Origin: Saprospiraceae bacterium | GTDB taxonomy: Bacteria > Bacteroidota > Bacteroidia > Chitinophagales > Saprospiraceae | DNA: 64,000 nucleotides | Reading direction: 5' to 3' | Assembly (NCBI GenBank): GCA_016709995.1 | Contig: JADJLQ010000001.1 | Location: 2,824,001-2,888,000, forward strand | Part shown: piece after piece, positions 63,844 to 64,000 of the stretch | Layout: each line of letters starts with the position of its first letter | Numbering within the stretch: position 1 is the stretch's first letter | The notes under the pieces: model-generated | The model's input: the letters and a program-made list of their open reading frames with translations, nothing else | Told to the model about the DNA's origin: nothing | The model's database searches: none | Program-made: the position numbers and the translations under genes

Positions 63844-64000
63844 TCAGCTATGAATTTTTATCAATAAATCAATTAGTCTCCTGGTCAATTTATCAAAAGG
63901 AGGAAACATCGCCATGATACCAGGTTTGCTCAACCATTGATAAAACACACCTTTTGCATTTGAAAACTCCTGGAAAGAATAAAAACCATGTGCCTTCCCC
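63844..64000 (-). CDS. C-terminal end of an unidentified protein (runs off the window)
   Basis: An open minus-strand frame enters from the window edge and ends at a TGA (63844-63846). The last residues include GKAHGFYSFQEFSNAKG, MAMFPPFDKLTRRLIDLLI and end KIHS. The composition is protein-like, but the part visible is too short for me to name a family. Confidence 0.45.
   Translation of the reverse strand, partial: GKAHGFYSFQEFSNAKGVFYQWLSKPGIMAMFPPFDKLTRRLIDLLIKIHS

Overview
The window looks like a chromosomal segment of a free-living Bacteroidota bacterium, most likely in or near the Saprospiria. This is inferred from gene content (DUF2851, a Wzi-like capsule barrel, DUF885 and M1 lipoprotein peptidases, sortilin-type BNR proteins, GSDH/ThuA and DUF1080 proteins, a carboxypeptidase-regulatory-like domain protein), from the near absence of Shine-Dalgarno sequences, and from several TAnnTTTG-type -7 promoter boxes. 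No phage, IS element, integrase or CRISPR array is visible. I found one good tRNA gene and one decayed tRNA-like copy beside it.

Layout. 1-7.1 kb: a minus-strand envelope group (partial Wzi-like protein, lpxK, DUF2851), a rhodanese, a small lipoprotein, a plus-strand HGSNAT-like membrane protein, then DUF4256 and an NAD-binding epimerase-like protein. 7.6-9.3 kb: an enoyl-CoA hydratase and a formamidase-like hydrolase in tandem. 9.4-13.6 kb: a ligase-associated exonuclease followed by an ATP-dependent DNA ligase homologue that has lost its nucleotidyl-transfer motifs; a 44-bp tandem repeat; an autoregulated-looking ArsR/AHSA1 pair with two palindromic operators; and a frameshifted Uma2 gene. 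13.9-17.4 kb: leuC-leuD and a citramalate/isopropylmalate synthase-type gene without leuB. 17.5-33.2 kb: a DUF885 peptidase, the tRNA pair, an FG-GAP protein, GH29 fucosidase, ftcD, an inward-rectifier K+ channel, an M1 aminopeptidase, a BNR-repeat protein, and amt-glnK with an altered T-loop.

33.2-41.9 kb: an amidohydrolase, an orphan TrpB2, an esterase, a divergent Nramp-like transporter, a Smr-domain protein, a possible small membrane ORF interrupted by a stop codon, and a proline-iminopeptidase-like lipoprotein. 42-50.2 kb: a plus-strand carbohydrate-type block (a ThuA/sugar dehydrogenase/PKD/cytochrome c fusion, a two-domain esterase, a Gfo/Idh/MocA oxidoreductase and DUF6807). 50.4-56.8 kb: minus-strand genes for a membrane class III cyclase coupled to an FAD oxidoreductase, a flavin split-barrel protein, a VOC protein, and GNAT-argG. 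57-61.2 kb: a DUF2541 protein, then thrA (fused aspartokinase/homoserine dehydrogenase) overlapping a thrB broken by a one-base deficit in an A run. 61.4-64 kb: an SGNH (CE2-like) esterase lipoprotein, DUF1080, DUF1801, and a gene cut by the window edge.

Together these are mainly housekeeping and heterotrophic functions: biosynthesis of Leu/Ile precursors, Thr and Arg, ammonium uptake, histidine degradation, peptide and polysaccharide breakdown, and envelope assembly. Biosynthetic operons are fragmented: no leuB beside leuCD, no thrC beside thrAB, and no other arg genes beside argG. The most unusual items are the apparently inactive DNA ligase paired with an intact exonuclease, the PII protein lacking Tyr51, the esterase whose second domain lacks a nucleophile, and the decayed tRNA copy. 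I did not recognise an entirely new defence or mobile system here.
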